Assembly: GCF_963678635.1 (NCBI RefSeq)
Contig: NC_087067.1
Location: 7,921,716-7,985,715 of the forward strand
Length of the DNA stretch: 64,000 nt
Reading direction: 5' to 3'
Origin: Symsagittifera roscoffensis
Lineage: Eukaryota; Xenacoelomorpha; Acoela; Convolutidae
In this document: positions 46,500-55,986 of the stretch, piece after piece
Position numbering within the stretch: the first letter of the stretch is position 1
How the letters are laid out: each line of letters starts with the position of its first letter
Made by a program: the position numbers and the translations under genes
The notes under the pieces: generated by a model
The model's database searches: none
What the model saw: only the letters and a program-made list of their open reading frames with translations
Told to the model about the DNA's origin: nothing

Positions 46500-48380
46500 A
46501 CTAAGGGAAAAAATAATCACAGTTAGGTCTGTAGCCTCATTTTTATATTATTGAGACATAAAAAGTTGAAAATTAACTTGAAAAGTTGTACTACTCACAA
46601 TGGATGTACATATGCTTTTCCCCGGATGCTTCTGAGGCTGCGATTTGGCTTTGAGAAGTCTCCAATGAAAACATCGACCGAGCCATCTAAGTCATTTTGC
46701 GATATTTTATGAAAGTAATTTTATTGGAAATCCAAGTTTCAATCAACTTTATAATCAATATGACCGTGAACGGTTCAGTTTTAGCTTAAACTTTTTAATT
46801 CTAAATTTTAGGATATTAATTTCCTGTTTGTTGATTTTTCCAGACCGTAAAGCATTTTTAGAGAGACACTAATTTTTTTGCCGTTGATTTTTCTATCTTG
46901 TGTAGCCCATTGTCCCTAGACTGAGTAATTTGATACTGCTCTGAGCATTACTGGGACAGCAAAAAATTATGCGTGAATACTTGATAACAAGTAACTGAGT
47001 CAAATATTTTTGCAGATATGACCATCACTGTGCAGACAAACTGTACTTTTAGAGGACGCACTGTTTGGTGAAATTATGCCCATGAAATTGAGGGACAAGT
47101 ATTAAACCTTACAAAAATCAACCGCCAAATGCACCTACCAAAATTTTGTGGAGTTTACAAGCAATCGCTTTGTAAACTCAAAACTTGTCGGCTCAGAATT
47201 TGATTCCGCAACTACTTGCAAGCCCTGTTGCGTTATCCGCCACAAAAACAAAACCGCCTCGTAACAAAGTTGTAAAAATAATATATGAATTTAAAATGTT
47301 TCGAGGACAATAAAAACTGTTCGACCGATTAAAAAAATAAAAAGAACAAATCCCTAGCCATTGAAACTTTAAATTCAAACAAAAAAAACAGTTGATGTTT
47401 TCTAAAGAATCTTTCCAACTACTTAATCTTAAAATTATTTAGACCGACAGCGAATGATCAGCGCTACGCTCAATCAAACAACCAAACTTTGGTTCAAAGG
47501 CTCACCAGTTTGTTCCTAGCCAAAAATTTCCAGGCTTCACTTATTGCATTACAGTTTTCAAACGAGGTGTTATTGTAAGGAACAGCTGAATTCAGTAATC
47601 CTTAATAACTCAATTTTTTTACAATGCTCCAGATCGCACCAAAAACTTTCTTTGCTCTAATTGTTAAAGAGTTAACTCCAATGCTGCAAACTTAGTGCAG
47701 ATTACGACCTGGGTTAATTAATATTTTTAGTTTTTGACACCAGTTTTTGGTTAACTCATATTTTTGAAAGTGGAAACGTCAAAAAGCTTTAATATCCCGC
47801 ATATTCAGAAAATTTGTTGTCCCGCAAAAGTTTCTCGCATCCACGAACATTTTTATAGTAAAAAAAAAATCAATTATAATCACTCTCTTGCATAAAAAGT
47901 TATGATAAATTATAGAAATTTTTAATAGATTATCAAACCAGTTTTTATTCATCAGTTTTTAGGTACACTTGAACATTATCGATTTTTTTTGCACCATTTT
48001 CTTCATCATTTGATGTAAATCACTTATTATCCCATTTTGTTTCTGACCTTGCATCTATCTTGCCCTTTTTTATTGCTTTTCAGAGAATTTGTCTTATGCG
48101 AGGAGTTGGAGGATCGTTCTAGCAACATTCAAATCAATTTAAATTTATGAGATTTTTTTGTTTTTTTGATTTAAATTTTGTTCATGATGCATTTTTTCTA
48201 GTTTTTCTTCCACTATTTTATGAGCACATTTTTTTAAAAATAATTTTTTGGCAAATTTTTTTTTTCATCAAACTCGGGACCTAATTGAAAAGAATCTCTA
48301 AGCAACTTTTGCTTCGTTGTTAAAATTAGTTTTCATATGAACCAAAAAATGAAGTAGTATAATTATGATACAACTTTCAA
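46500..48380. other. AT-rich intron or intergenic sequence, no gene seen
   Basis: No protein motif or RNA gene recognised. Repeated short words such as ATTATAATCGATTATAAT occur here and elsewhere in the window (37690, 38340, 48590) but do not form an array. Confidence 0.5.
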
Positions 48381-48389
48381 AATCAAAAC

Positions 48390-48515
48390 GGGGCCCAGCT
48401 GTGTTTTTTGTGAATTCTAAGCGTAGTCCGCAAAAATACCGCTTTCTTTGATCTTTCCATTTTTATGTGTTTCCGTTGATTGAGCCGATAAAGTCTTAAC
48501 ATGTGTAAAGATTTT
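48390..48515. repeat. Dispersed repeat family, copy 3 (partial)
   Basis: GGGGCCCAGCTGTGTTTTTTG, TAAGCGTAGTCCGCAAAAATA, GATTGAGCCGATAAAGTCTT and AACATGTGTAAAG follow the same order as copies 1 and 2. Confidence 0.65.
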
Positions 48516-48739
48516 TTAATGTTGATGGGATCTTTTTTGGTAAAACAAGAGATCGAAATTGATTTAAAAAGGTGATCTATGGAAATTATAATCGATTATA
48601 ATTGATCAAACCTGAATATTGGAGATTAAGGTTTTCAAAAAAAATAATATTAGCGGTTAGAATGCCATATTGAGTTTTGCAAGCATATGGTCGACTGGAT
48701 ATTGAATCAATTAAAATTTATATTGGAGCAAGTGTCAAC

Positions 48740-49680
48740 CATAAACTTTAAAACGCCCATTTTAGTTTGTCAAAATGTTTCCAAATTGGTCAAAATTTTG
48801 GAAACTATCTTCTCATCTGATCCCAAATATTCTCAATAGGAGACAAATTTGGTAAACCAGGAGGCCAAGGAAAAACCTAAACTCGTTTTCGTTCTCAAAT
48901 TTTGTTCACTTGATCCCGCAGCATGAGAAGTTGCATTATCTTTTTGAAAATCCAATTCCCTGGGTACTGTATAATAAATGGCCTTACAGCGGTTCAAAAC
49001 TTCATTTATGTACCGTCCGTCTGCTAATCAAGTTTTCTTCAAAGGACACGTAACTAGCTCGAAACTTTTCTAGGAAAACCAGCCCAGAACCTAGTTTTTT
49101 TTCCAGCTATCTAGTAGCATTGCGTTTTTTTGGATATCGGATTTTTGGTAATCGATAAATTTTTGTCCCACCATCCTTACTATGAAGAAAAACTGAGTTC
49201 CATCGCTATGAAGAACTTCTTTCTATTGTCTATTCCAACGTGAAATTTTATTTGCAAAAACTTTCCGATATTTTTCTGATTTTTCTGGACATAATTTGAT
49301 GTAATAGAGGGTTACAACTAAAATTTTTTTCTAATGTTCCAGCAGCAGTTTATTTTTGGCTGGTATTCCAAAAATTTCCAAATTTCACTGATGTCAAACA
49401 TGGGTTTGCGCGACAGGCTATAACATTTGTCTTTTATACTATCTGTGATTTCTTGTACGCTTCCTCCCTATTTTGTTGGTACCAGTGCTAGATCGAACGG
49501 TTTTTGCCAAAAATTTTCAACTGTTGGTTTCTTTTGTAATGAAAACAAACAAAACCATTTCCTGTTCGAAAAGCATTCGACGGATGACCAAATTACTACT
49601 TCTGTTCTAAGTTTGAAGTTTGCTGAAAAATCTAGCCTGCATTTAATTTTGTCAACATGTGTTTAATTGATTATAATTCA
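48740..49680 (-). mobile_element. Tc1-like transposase relic (DD34E)
   Basis: The minus strand carries three catalytic blocks of Tc1/mariner transposases: HSDGTQF (first Asp, near 49203), FQKDNATSHAA (second Asp, codon 48938-48940) and LPNLSPIENIW (Glu, codon 48832-48834). The second Asp and Glu are 106 nt apart. Allowing for a one-base insertion, this gives 34 residues between them, the DD34E spacing of Tc1. RRYINEVLNRC sits between blocks one and two, as in the family. Stops and frame changes are frequent. A looser match to the N-terminal DNA-binding part may extend to 49680. No terminal inverted repeats were found. Confidence 0.82.
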
Positions 49681-49961
49681 CTCAAAGAATCAATTTTGTT
49701 AATTATACTCCCTAAATATCTAATTATAAATATATTTGTCACAAAATTAGCATGAAAATCCCTTAAAATTGATTGCTTAAGCCTCTACTTGAATGCGGGT
49801 TAACTTATCTTTGCGCTTTATGTTGTTCACTATAATCTAAAATAGAACAAGATTGCTTGTATCAGGACAAAGCCCTGAACTCCCTCAAACTGCCATTTAA
49901 ATGGGTTTCGATAGTTTGTTGTAAATTAAAAATAGCCAAAATTATAAACTTTAGACTGATA

Positions 49962-50542
49962 CACTAAAGGCCTATGTTAAGCGCAAACAGAGGCTTTTCT
50001 CTCTGAAATGCCTGTTTTCAAGGATGAATTTGGACAGTTTCTTTACTGGGAATTGAATCAAAATAAATATAAAGGCTACGAGAAAATGATCAGAGCTATG
50101 AAATTATAAACAATTGATTTCAAATACTTACCAGTTTTTTCCGGATCTGAAAACGCCAATTTTTTTATCCTCTCCAAGCTTTGCATCAGTCTGAACTCTT
50201 TCTCGAAAAAACGGCAAAACAATGTTGCTCTTGCAATGTTAAACAATCCAAGCAATCTTTTGAAATGTTCAGTTGACAGTCTCAATATCTCTGCGGTTTC
50301 TTTTTTTCACGCGTTTTTAACTAGTTAGTGCAGATATTGAACATTGGCGTTGACCCGGAAAAAACTTATAAGTCTTTCAAACCGAATTTGATAATTTCAA
50401 AGAATGCAGCTCCAATTATTTGCTCTTAGTCCAAGTAAAAAATTCAATTTATTTCCCAGTAAAAACTGTCCAAAATCAATTTTGAAAGCAGGCGTTTTAC
50501 AGAGTAAACATTTGAAATTGTGTCTAATTCTGTTCACTAGTG
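49962..50542. mobile_element. Tc1/mariner-type MITE, copy 1
   Basis: Starts CACTAAAGGCCTATGTTAAG after TA (49960-49961) and ends TTCACTAGTG before TA (50543-50544). Both arms, over 200 bp, are inverted copies with the shared landmark GTTTTTTCCGGATCTGAAAACGCC or its complement. Length 581 bp with no coding capacity. Confidence 0.78.
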
Positions 50543-50727
50543 TAGTATCAAAAAACAAATGTTGCAATTTTGACTCATATTTAGAGTTAACAAAACCAAT
50601 TAGCTTCCTCAGTTCAACTTGGAATGTGAACGTTTTTGTAGTTTAGGACCCGATGGACCAGAGGGTACTCGTTTAGAAGTATGATTCCGTTGAAAATCTC
50701 GTTTAGAAGTTTGGTCTCGTAAAACTA

Positions 50728-51321
50728 CACTAATGGATAAAATTAGGTGCAAATTCAGGATTTTACTCCGTGAAATTCCTGTTTTCAAAATATCTTTTGT
50801 GCAACATTGCCTTTGCAATACATTAGAATTAAAACATTGATCAAGAGCAAATGACCAGAGCTACCATCTATGAAAATATCATTATTTGGTTTCAAAAATT
50901 ACCAATGTAATCCGCGTCTGAAAACGCCAGTTTTTCTCATCTGCACTAAGTTTTTTAGTTTGCGAGAATAAGAATCAAACGTAAGAATACGTTTTTGTAA
51001 AAAATTTTCAAGATTGTTTCCATTTTTTCGCTGAGAATATTTCTCGTTTTGAGAATTTTTTACTCCGCTTATTGAAGAAAGATTTCACTACGATGCAAAA
51101 CTTAGTGCAGACGAGAAAAATTGGCTTTTTAGACCGGGATTACCTTGGTATGTCATTGAAACCAAATACTGATAGTTTCACAGATAGTAGCTCTGATCAT
51201 TTGTTCATGGTCAATGTAAAAGTTTTACTGAATTTTGAAGGAAATTTGTCCAAAATGTATATTGAAAACAGGCATTTTACATAATCAAATCTAGAATTTG
51301 ATTTCATTTTGTCCACTGGTG
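50728..51321. mobile_element. Tc1/mariner-type MITE, copy 2
   Basis: TA-CACTAATGGATAAAATTAG at the left and GTCCACTGGTG-TA at the right. The left arm has TTACCAATGTAATCCGCGTCTG, and the right arm its inverted counterpart GACCGGGATTACCTTGGTA near 51130. Length 594 bp, arms about 230 bp. Confidence 0.82.
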
Positions 51322-51806
51322 TACCAATGGTCCCATACAAAAGTCAGAAAAACAATTTTTAGAGATAACTTCTAAGTTTTGTCAGTGAATGTGTATTTTT
51401 GATAATTCCATTTTACAGAGAATTTTAATGGCAAAACTAACAAAGCAATGCTCACAAGTTTTCTTTTTTTCATCCATCTCAAGTACTTTAGGTCTATTCC
51501 AAGTGGTCTGATGGCCCTCTCTTCTAAACGAGTTTTTTTTAATGAGACTCATCAAAAATTGCGGGAACATACTTCTGAACGAGTACCCGGCAGAGTTTTG
51601 TAAACACTGCCTGGAAAAAAACCCGATGATGTATATTTCTGGCTCTCTTTGAAAGTCGGAACAAAAATCAGAACATATATTTTTCATAACAAACCAACAA
51701 ACGTATCTTCTCGCAAAGGTTTAGTTCGAGAGTTAAATACGTTTTTTAATGAATACTTGAACGCAGTTTCATGCTTTTCAATGTAGCCGTAAAAAATGCC
51801 TTTTTA

Positions 51807-52372
51807 CACTAGTGGACATACTTAAGCGCAAATTTAGGGTTTTACATGTAAAATGCTTGGTTTTTATGTAAATTTTGGACAATAAGTCCTTCGCAATTCA
51901 GTAAAATTTTTACATCGACCGAGAGCAAATAATCAGAGTTACCATCAGTTAAAGTATCAATATTTGGTTTCAATGACCTACCAATGTAATCAGGGTCTGG
52001 AAAATCAAGCGTGAAAAAGTGATAAACATCCGAGTTTATTAAAACTTTCACACTGATTGTTTCCATTTTCTCGCTTAGGAAGTTTCACGTCGCATGAACA
52101 ACTTTTTATACTGCGCCTATTCAATAAAGTGTTCACTACGATGCGAAACTTAGTGCAGATGAAGAAAATTGGCACTTTCAGACCCGGATTACAATGGTAA
52201 CTCATTGAAACCAAATTTTGATACTTTCATAGATGGTAGCTCTGGTCATTTGCTCTCGGCCATTGTAAAAATCTTAGTGAATTTCGAAGGAAATGTTGTC
52301 TAAAATCGACATTGAAAGCAGGCGTTTTAGAGAGTAGAGTTTAGAATTTGCGCTTAATTTTGTTCACTAGCG
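51807..52372. mobile_element. Tc1/mariner-type MITE, copy 3
   Basis: TA-CACTAGTGGACATACTTAAG at the left and AATTTTGTTCACTAGCG-TA at the right. The arms hold CTACCAATGTAATCAGGGTC and GACCCGGATTACAATGGTA in opposite orientation. Length 566 bp. The left breakpoint of the 3331-bp duplication (51946) lies within its left arm. Confidence 0.85.
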
Positions 52373-52396
52373 TATTTTGCAAAACTTTTTGATTAC

Positions 52397-52655
52397 CTGT
52401 ATCATCTATGCAGTGTGCCGCTGTAAGCACATGCCTTTCGGCTATGATAGACCCTCCACAAAGTTTCGATTTAAGGTCCCATTTTTGCAATATCAATAGA
52501 ATATAAAACTTCCGATTCGGAGCATCATGGCCTCCGACAACTTGAGGCTTCGATTTCAATCCATTTCCCAGCATCTGTGTTCGGAATCCAAATGGCAAAC
52601 TTGATCCAATTAACAAAATTGCATTTAAAGAGAAGCAGAAAAAGCAAGATTTCAT
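52397..52655 (-). CDS. S1 protease first exon, proximal copy (signal peptide, propeptide, catalytic His)
   Basis: The ATG is at 52653-52655; 86 codons and a CAG-GTAATC donor follow. MKSCFFCFSLNAILLIGSS is a signal peptide. After a short propeptide, mature VVGGHDAP starts at residue 39, cut after Gln (KSKPQ) instead of the usual Arg or Lys, so tryptic activation is doubtful. KLCGGSIIAERHVLTAAHC contains the catalytic His at residue 81 with its Cys pair. The exon ends in phase 1. It lies inside the 3331-bp duplication; the downstream exons are not duplicated. Confidence 0.85.
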
Positions 52656-53096
52656 GTCATTGGAAAGTTTTGTCTCAAAATGTATGATCAATTTTGATTT
52701 CTTTTTTGATCAATATAACTTTTGTATGAACAAATTGACAACACAAAATGAAATGTGGTAGTTTAAAACAACGAATATTGGTGTTGTCTGCAAACTTTTA
52801 TTTAAAGTTACTGACCTTACTTACGTAACTGAATCTTTTTACGGATTAATCATGTTTCTTTGTAAGGCGCCTAAAAAGATGACAAGTATTTAGATTAGCC
52901 GAGAAACAAGTCTACCCAATACAGTGAGCAGGAGGAAGCGCATCAAAAAATCTCAAGGTTCATTCAAATCATTTGATCGGATCATGGACAAAGCAAGGAA
53001 GAGGGCGCGCGCAAAGCAGGGGATAGTCAGAAACCAGCAGATGATGTTGTAAATCGTTAACTCTTCGTTGGCTTCTATTCATCCTTCTTTTGTTCG

Positions 53097-53384
53097 GTGC
53101 TTCGGCTTCCTACTCCGACAGCGGACACATCAGTGTTATCCCCTCGGTTGATACTTGGTGCTAATCTAGAGAACAGGGTAATCCGAAAACTTCGAAGAGA
53201 GGCGTTCAGGATCCGCTTGTTCAAAGCAGCACAAGCTCCGGAGTCGAAAAACGAAAAGATTCGGTCGAAAGAGACTGCGACGATGGGACGAGGGTGTCCA
53301 GGTTGTCAAATCCCTCCTCTAGCAGGTCAAGGAAGTCAACAGAATTCTAGGCGAGCCAATTCGCCAATCATTCATACCAATTGA
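53097..53384 (+). CDS. Unrecognised repeated ORF, short form (repeat 1; copy B at 56428-56715)
   Basis: About 95 codons in the same frame as the 159-aa ORFs but lacking their first about 64 residues, because the upstream sequence is different (GAGGGCGCGCGCAAAGCAGG). It shares the Cys-pair segment and the ending RRANSPIIHTN with repeat 2. No start codon of its own is convincing. Confidence 0.25.
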   Translation: MLRLPTPTADTSVLSPRLILGANLENRVIRKLRREAFRIRLFKAAQAPESKNEKIRSKETATMGRGCPGCQIPPLAGQGSQQNSRRANSPIIHTN

Positions 53385-53786
53385 ACTGGCGGAAGATGAA
53401 GTTGGATAATCATTCGGTGCAGAAACCCCAAAAAGATCTCGTCTGCGCCAAGCAAGCTGTAAAAGTGTCTAAGCTTGCACGAATGACCAACATTTTTAGT
53501 TTTGGGAACTCATATTTTTGTTGGTTAGTAATTAGAATAACTTAGAGTTTGCAATTTAAGCTTTCTTCAATGCTACATGGCTCAAGGGTGTATTTGTAGT
53601 TGGAGGCTCTTGTTCTGATATAAGTACGAGTTTTTAGTCTCTTTAGACATAAGTACGAATTTTCCAAAGAAGCTCAACATTTTAGGATGTACGCAAAAAT
53701 TACAGTTAGTGTGCTGAAAAACTTCAATTAGTGAAAAATGACCGGTTGATTTTTTTTGCATTTTTTCTCCGACCAATTCAGGCTAC

Positions 53787-54266
53787 TTGGTTATGCCGCC
53801 ATTAAAAACTCGAGTTTTGCAAGATCGAAAGTCTTCTGGTCATTTTACTTGCCTAATGAGTTTTGCGGTGAAATCCGCTAAGGGACTTCAGGCTATTAGA
53901 TTTGTCAAAGTCATGAGTCCGAGGAAAATTTTTGCCTCCGCTCGATACTACGGCTTCTATTCATCCTTCTTAAGACCGGTGCTTCGGCTTCCTACTCCGA
54001 CAGCAGACAAATCAATGTCAACGCCTCAGTTGATACTAGGTCCTAATCTAGGGCACGGGATAATCCGAAAACATCAACGAGAGGTGGTCAGGATCCGGAT
54101 GTTCAAAGCAGCACAAGCTCCGGAGTCGAAAAACGAAAAGATTCGGTCGAAAGAGACTGCGACGATGGGACGAGGGTGTCCAGGTTGTCAAATCCCTCCT
54201 CTAGCAGGTCAAGGAAGTCAACAGAATTCTAGGCGAGCCAATTCGCCAATCATTCATACCAATTGA
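53787..54266 (+). CDS. Unrecognised repeated ORF, 159 aa (repeat 2, copy A)
   Basis: Open from ATG-like context (VMPPLKTRVLQDRKSSGHFT) to TGA. Very basic (many Arg and Lys), with a CPGC/CQGC-type Cys pair (GRGCPGCQIPPLAG) near residue 130 and a Ser/Arg-rich end. No signal peptide, membrane segment or known domain. The same frame is open in all six repeats, but a second frame over the 3' part (RILGEPIRQSFIPIELAEDE) is also protein-like, so the true frame is not settled. The start given is the best in-frame one, not proven. Confidence 0.3.
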   Translation: MVMPPLKTRVLQDRKSSGHFTCLMSFAVKSAKGLQAIRFVKVMSPRKIFASARYYGFYSSFLRPVLRLPTPTADKSMSTPQLILGPNLGHGIIRKHQREVVRIRMFKAAQAPESKNEKIRSKETATMGRGCPGCQIPPLAGQGSQQNSRRANSPIIHTN

Positions 54267-54668
54267 ACTGGCGGAAGATGAAGTTGGATAATCATTCGGT
54301 GCAGAAACCCCAAAAAGATCTCGTCTGCGCCAAGCAAGCTGTAAAGGTGTCTAAGCTTGCACGAATGACCAACATTTTTAGTTTTGGGAACTCATATTTT
54401 TGTTGGTTAGTAATTAGAATAACTTAGAGTTTGCAATTTAAGCTTTCTTCAATGCTACATGGCTCAAGGGTGTATTTGTAGTTGGAGGCTCTTGTTCTGA
54501 TATAAGTACGAGTTTTTAGTCTCTTTAGACATAAGTACGAATTTTCCAAAAAAGCTCAACATTTTAGGATGTACGCAAAAATTACAGTTAGTGTGCTGAA
54601 AAACTTCAATTAGTGAAAAATGACCGGTTGATTTTTTTTGCATTTTTTCTCCGACCAATTCAGGCTAC

Positions 54669-55148
54669 TTGGTTATGCCGCCATTAAAAACTCGAGTTTT
54701 GCAAGATCGAAAGTCTTCTGGTCATTTTACTTGCCTAATGAGTTTTGCGGTGAAATCCGCTAAGGGACTTCAGGCTATTAGATTAGTCAAAGTCATGAGT
54801 CCGAGGAAAATTTTTGCCTCCGCTCGATACTACGGCTTCTATTCATCCTTCTTAAGACCGGTGCTTCGGCTTCCTACTCCGACAGCAGACAAATCAATGT
54901 CAACGCCTCAGTTGATACTAGGTCCTAATCTAGGGCACGGGATAATCCGAAAACATCAACGAGAGGTGGTCAGGATCCGGATGTTCAAAGCAGCACAAGC
55001 TCCGGCGTCGAAAAACGAGAAGAGTCGTTCGAAAGAGACAGCGACAATGAGATGCATGTGTCAAGGTTGTCAAATTGCTCCTTCTGCAGTTCGAAGAAGT
55101 CGGCAGAGTTCAAGGCGAGCCAATACGCCATTCACTCAAAGCCATTGA
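54669..55148 (+). CDS. Unrecognised repeated ORF, 159 aa (repeat 3, copy A)
   Basis: Nearly identical to the ORF at 53787 for the first about 120 residues, then diverged but still in frame (TMRCMCQGCQIAPSAV, ending ANTPFTQSH). Both keep the two Cys of the C-x-G-C pair. Early differences between the repeats fall often at third codon positions of this frame; later ones do not. Confidence 0.3.
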   Translation: MVMPPLKTRVLQDRKSSGHFTCLMSFAVKSAKGLQAIRLVKVMSPRKIFASARYYGFYSSFLRPVLRLPTPTADKSMSTPQLILGPNLGHGIIRKHQREVVRIRMFKAAQAPASKNEKSRSKETATMRCMCQGCQIAPSAVRRSRQSSRRANTPFTQSH

Positions 55149-55208
55149 GCTGAAGGAAAGTGAATGAAATTGGATGATCATTCGGTGCCTAACCCCAAAT
55201 AGATTTCA

Positions 55209-55262
55209 TCGTGCAATTTTAGACAGCTTCCCGATTTCGCGAAGCTGTCTAAAACTGCACGA
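55209..55262. ncRNA. 22-bp stem hairpin at the end of repeat 3, copy A (copy B at 58540-58593)
   Basis: The arms 55209-55230 and 55241-55262 pair over 22 positions around a 10-base loop (CCGATTTCGC). The core TTTTAGACAGCTTC pairs perfectly with GAAGCTGTCTAAAA. The one mismatch is A-C if read from the plus strand but G-U if read from the minus strand. The corresponding place in repeats 1 and 2 has a shorter stem (GCAAGCT / AGCTTGC, 53452-53478). It may be an RNA hairpin or a short inverted repeat; the stem is short for a pre-miRNA. Confidence 0.4.
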
Positions 55263-55285
55263 CTGACCAATCTTTTCAGTTAAAT

Positions 55286-55702
55286 TATCAATATTTGGTT
55301 TCAATGACCTACCAATGTAATCTGGGTTTGGAAAATCTAGCGTGAAAAAATGAGAAACATCCGAGCTTAGTAAAACTTTTACACTGATTGTTTCCATTTT
55401 CTCGCTGAGGATGTTTCACGTCGCATGAACAACTTTTTATACTGCGCCTATTCAGTAAAGTGTTCACTACGATGCGAAACTTAGTGCAGATGAAGAAAAC
55501 TGGCACTTTCAGACCCGGATTACAATGGTAACTCATTGAAACTAAATTTTGATACTTTCATAGATGGTAGCTCTGGTCATTTGCTCTCGGTCATTGTAAA
55601 AATCTTAGTGAATTTCGAAGGAAATGTAGTCCAAAACGACATTGAAAACAGGCGTTTTAAAGAGTAGAGTTTAGAATTTGCGCTTAATTTTGTCCACTAG
55701 CG
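55286..55702. mobile_element. MITE copy 4, truncated by the duplication
   Basis: Identical in layout to the part of copy 3 right of 51955, ending TGTCCACTAGCG-TA (55703-55704). Its left end is missing because the duplication began inside the element. It therefore dates the duplication after the MITE insertion. Confidence 0.85.
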
Positions 55703-55727
55703 TATTTTGGAAAGTTTTTTTGATTAC

Positions 55728-55986
55728 CTGTATCATCTATGCAGTGTGCCGCTGTAAGCACATGCCTTTCGGCTATGATAGACCCTCCACAAAGTTTCGA
55801 TTTAAGGTCCCATTTATGAAATATCAATAGAACATAAAACTTCCGATTAGGAGCATCGTGGCCTCCGACAACTTGAGGCTTCGATTTGAATCCATTTCCC
55901 AGCATCTGTGTTCGGAATCCAAATGGCAAACTTGATCCAATTAACAAAATTGCATTTAAAGAGAAGCAGAAAAAGCAAGATTTCAT
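55728..55986 (-). CDS. S1 protease first exon, distal duplicate copy
   Basis: Same length, ATG and donor as the proximal copy, offset by 3331 bp, with four amino-acid changes (Leu33Phe, Ile52Val, Leu56Phe, Gln57His). His and Cys motifs are intact. No further protease exons lie between the two copies, so this exon is either an alternative first exon for the same gene or an orphan. All four replacements are conservative or outside the catalytic motif. Confidence 0.8.

Larger units (their letters stand above)
42060..52655 (-). pseudogene. S1 (chymotrypsin-fold) serine protease gene, exons dispersed, probably inactive
   Basis: Three minus-strand blocks in the right order carry the catalytic triad: His (52397-52655), Asp (about 45520-45760) and Ser (about 42060-42265). 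Together they would make a secreted trypsin-like enzyme. At least one exon between His and Asp, and the end of the Asp exon, could not be defined. The Ser exon has a one-base frameshift and a stop, which suggests a pseudogene unless the assembly is wrong in the A run. Long introns hold a Tc1 relic, MITEs and a dispersed repeat. The first exon is duplicated upstream. Confidence 0.65.
53075..55200 (+). repeat. Nested 882-bp direct repeats in duplication copy A
   Basis: The block GGTGCTTCGGCTTCCTACTC starts at about 53096, 53978 and 54860, 882 bp apart. The first copy differs upstream, the second and third share the long 5' part, and the third has a diverged 3' part and a strong hairpin. In copy B the same three lie at about 56427, 57309 and 58191. 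Confidence 0.88.
51946..55276. repeat. 3331-bp tandem duplication, copy A
   Basis: The same sequence recurs 3331 bp downstream, including the MITE arm, protease exon and 882-bp repeats. The breakpoints share CAGTT (51946-51950, 55277-55281, 58608-58612), suggesting microhomology at the joint. From about 52565 on, the two copies look identical by eye; before that they differ at a few percent of bases. Confidence 0.92.

Noticed and set aside
53582-53776. Minus-strand frame of 64 codons repeated four times within the 882-bp repeats
   Set aside because: Its repetition only reflects the DNA duplication, and the copies are too similar to test for coding constraint. It has no recognised motif.
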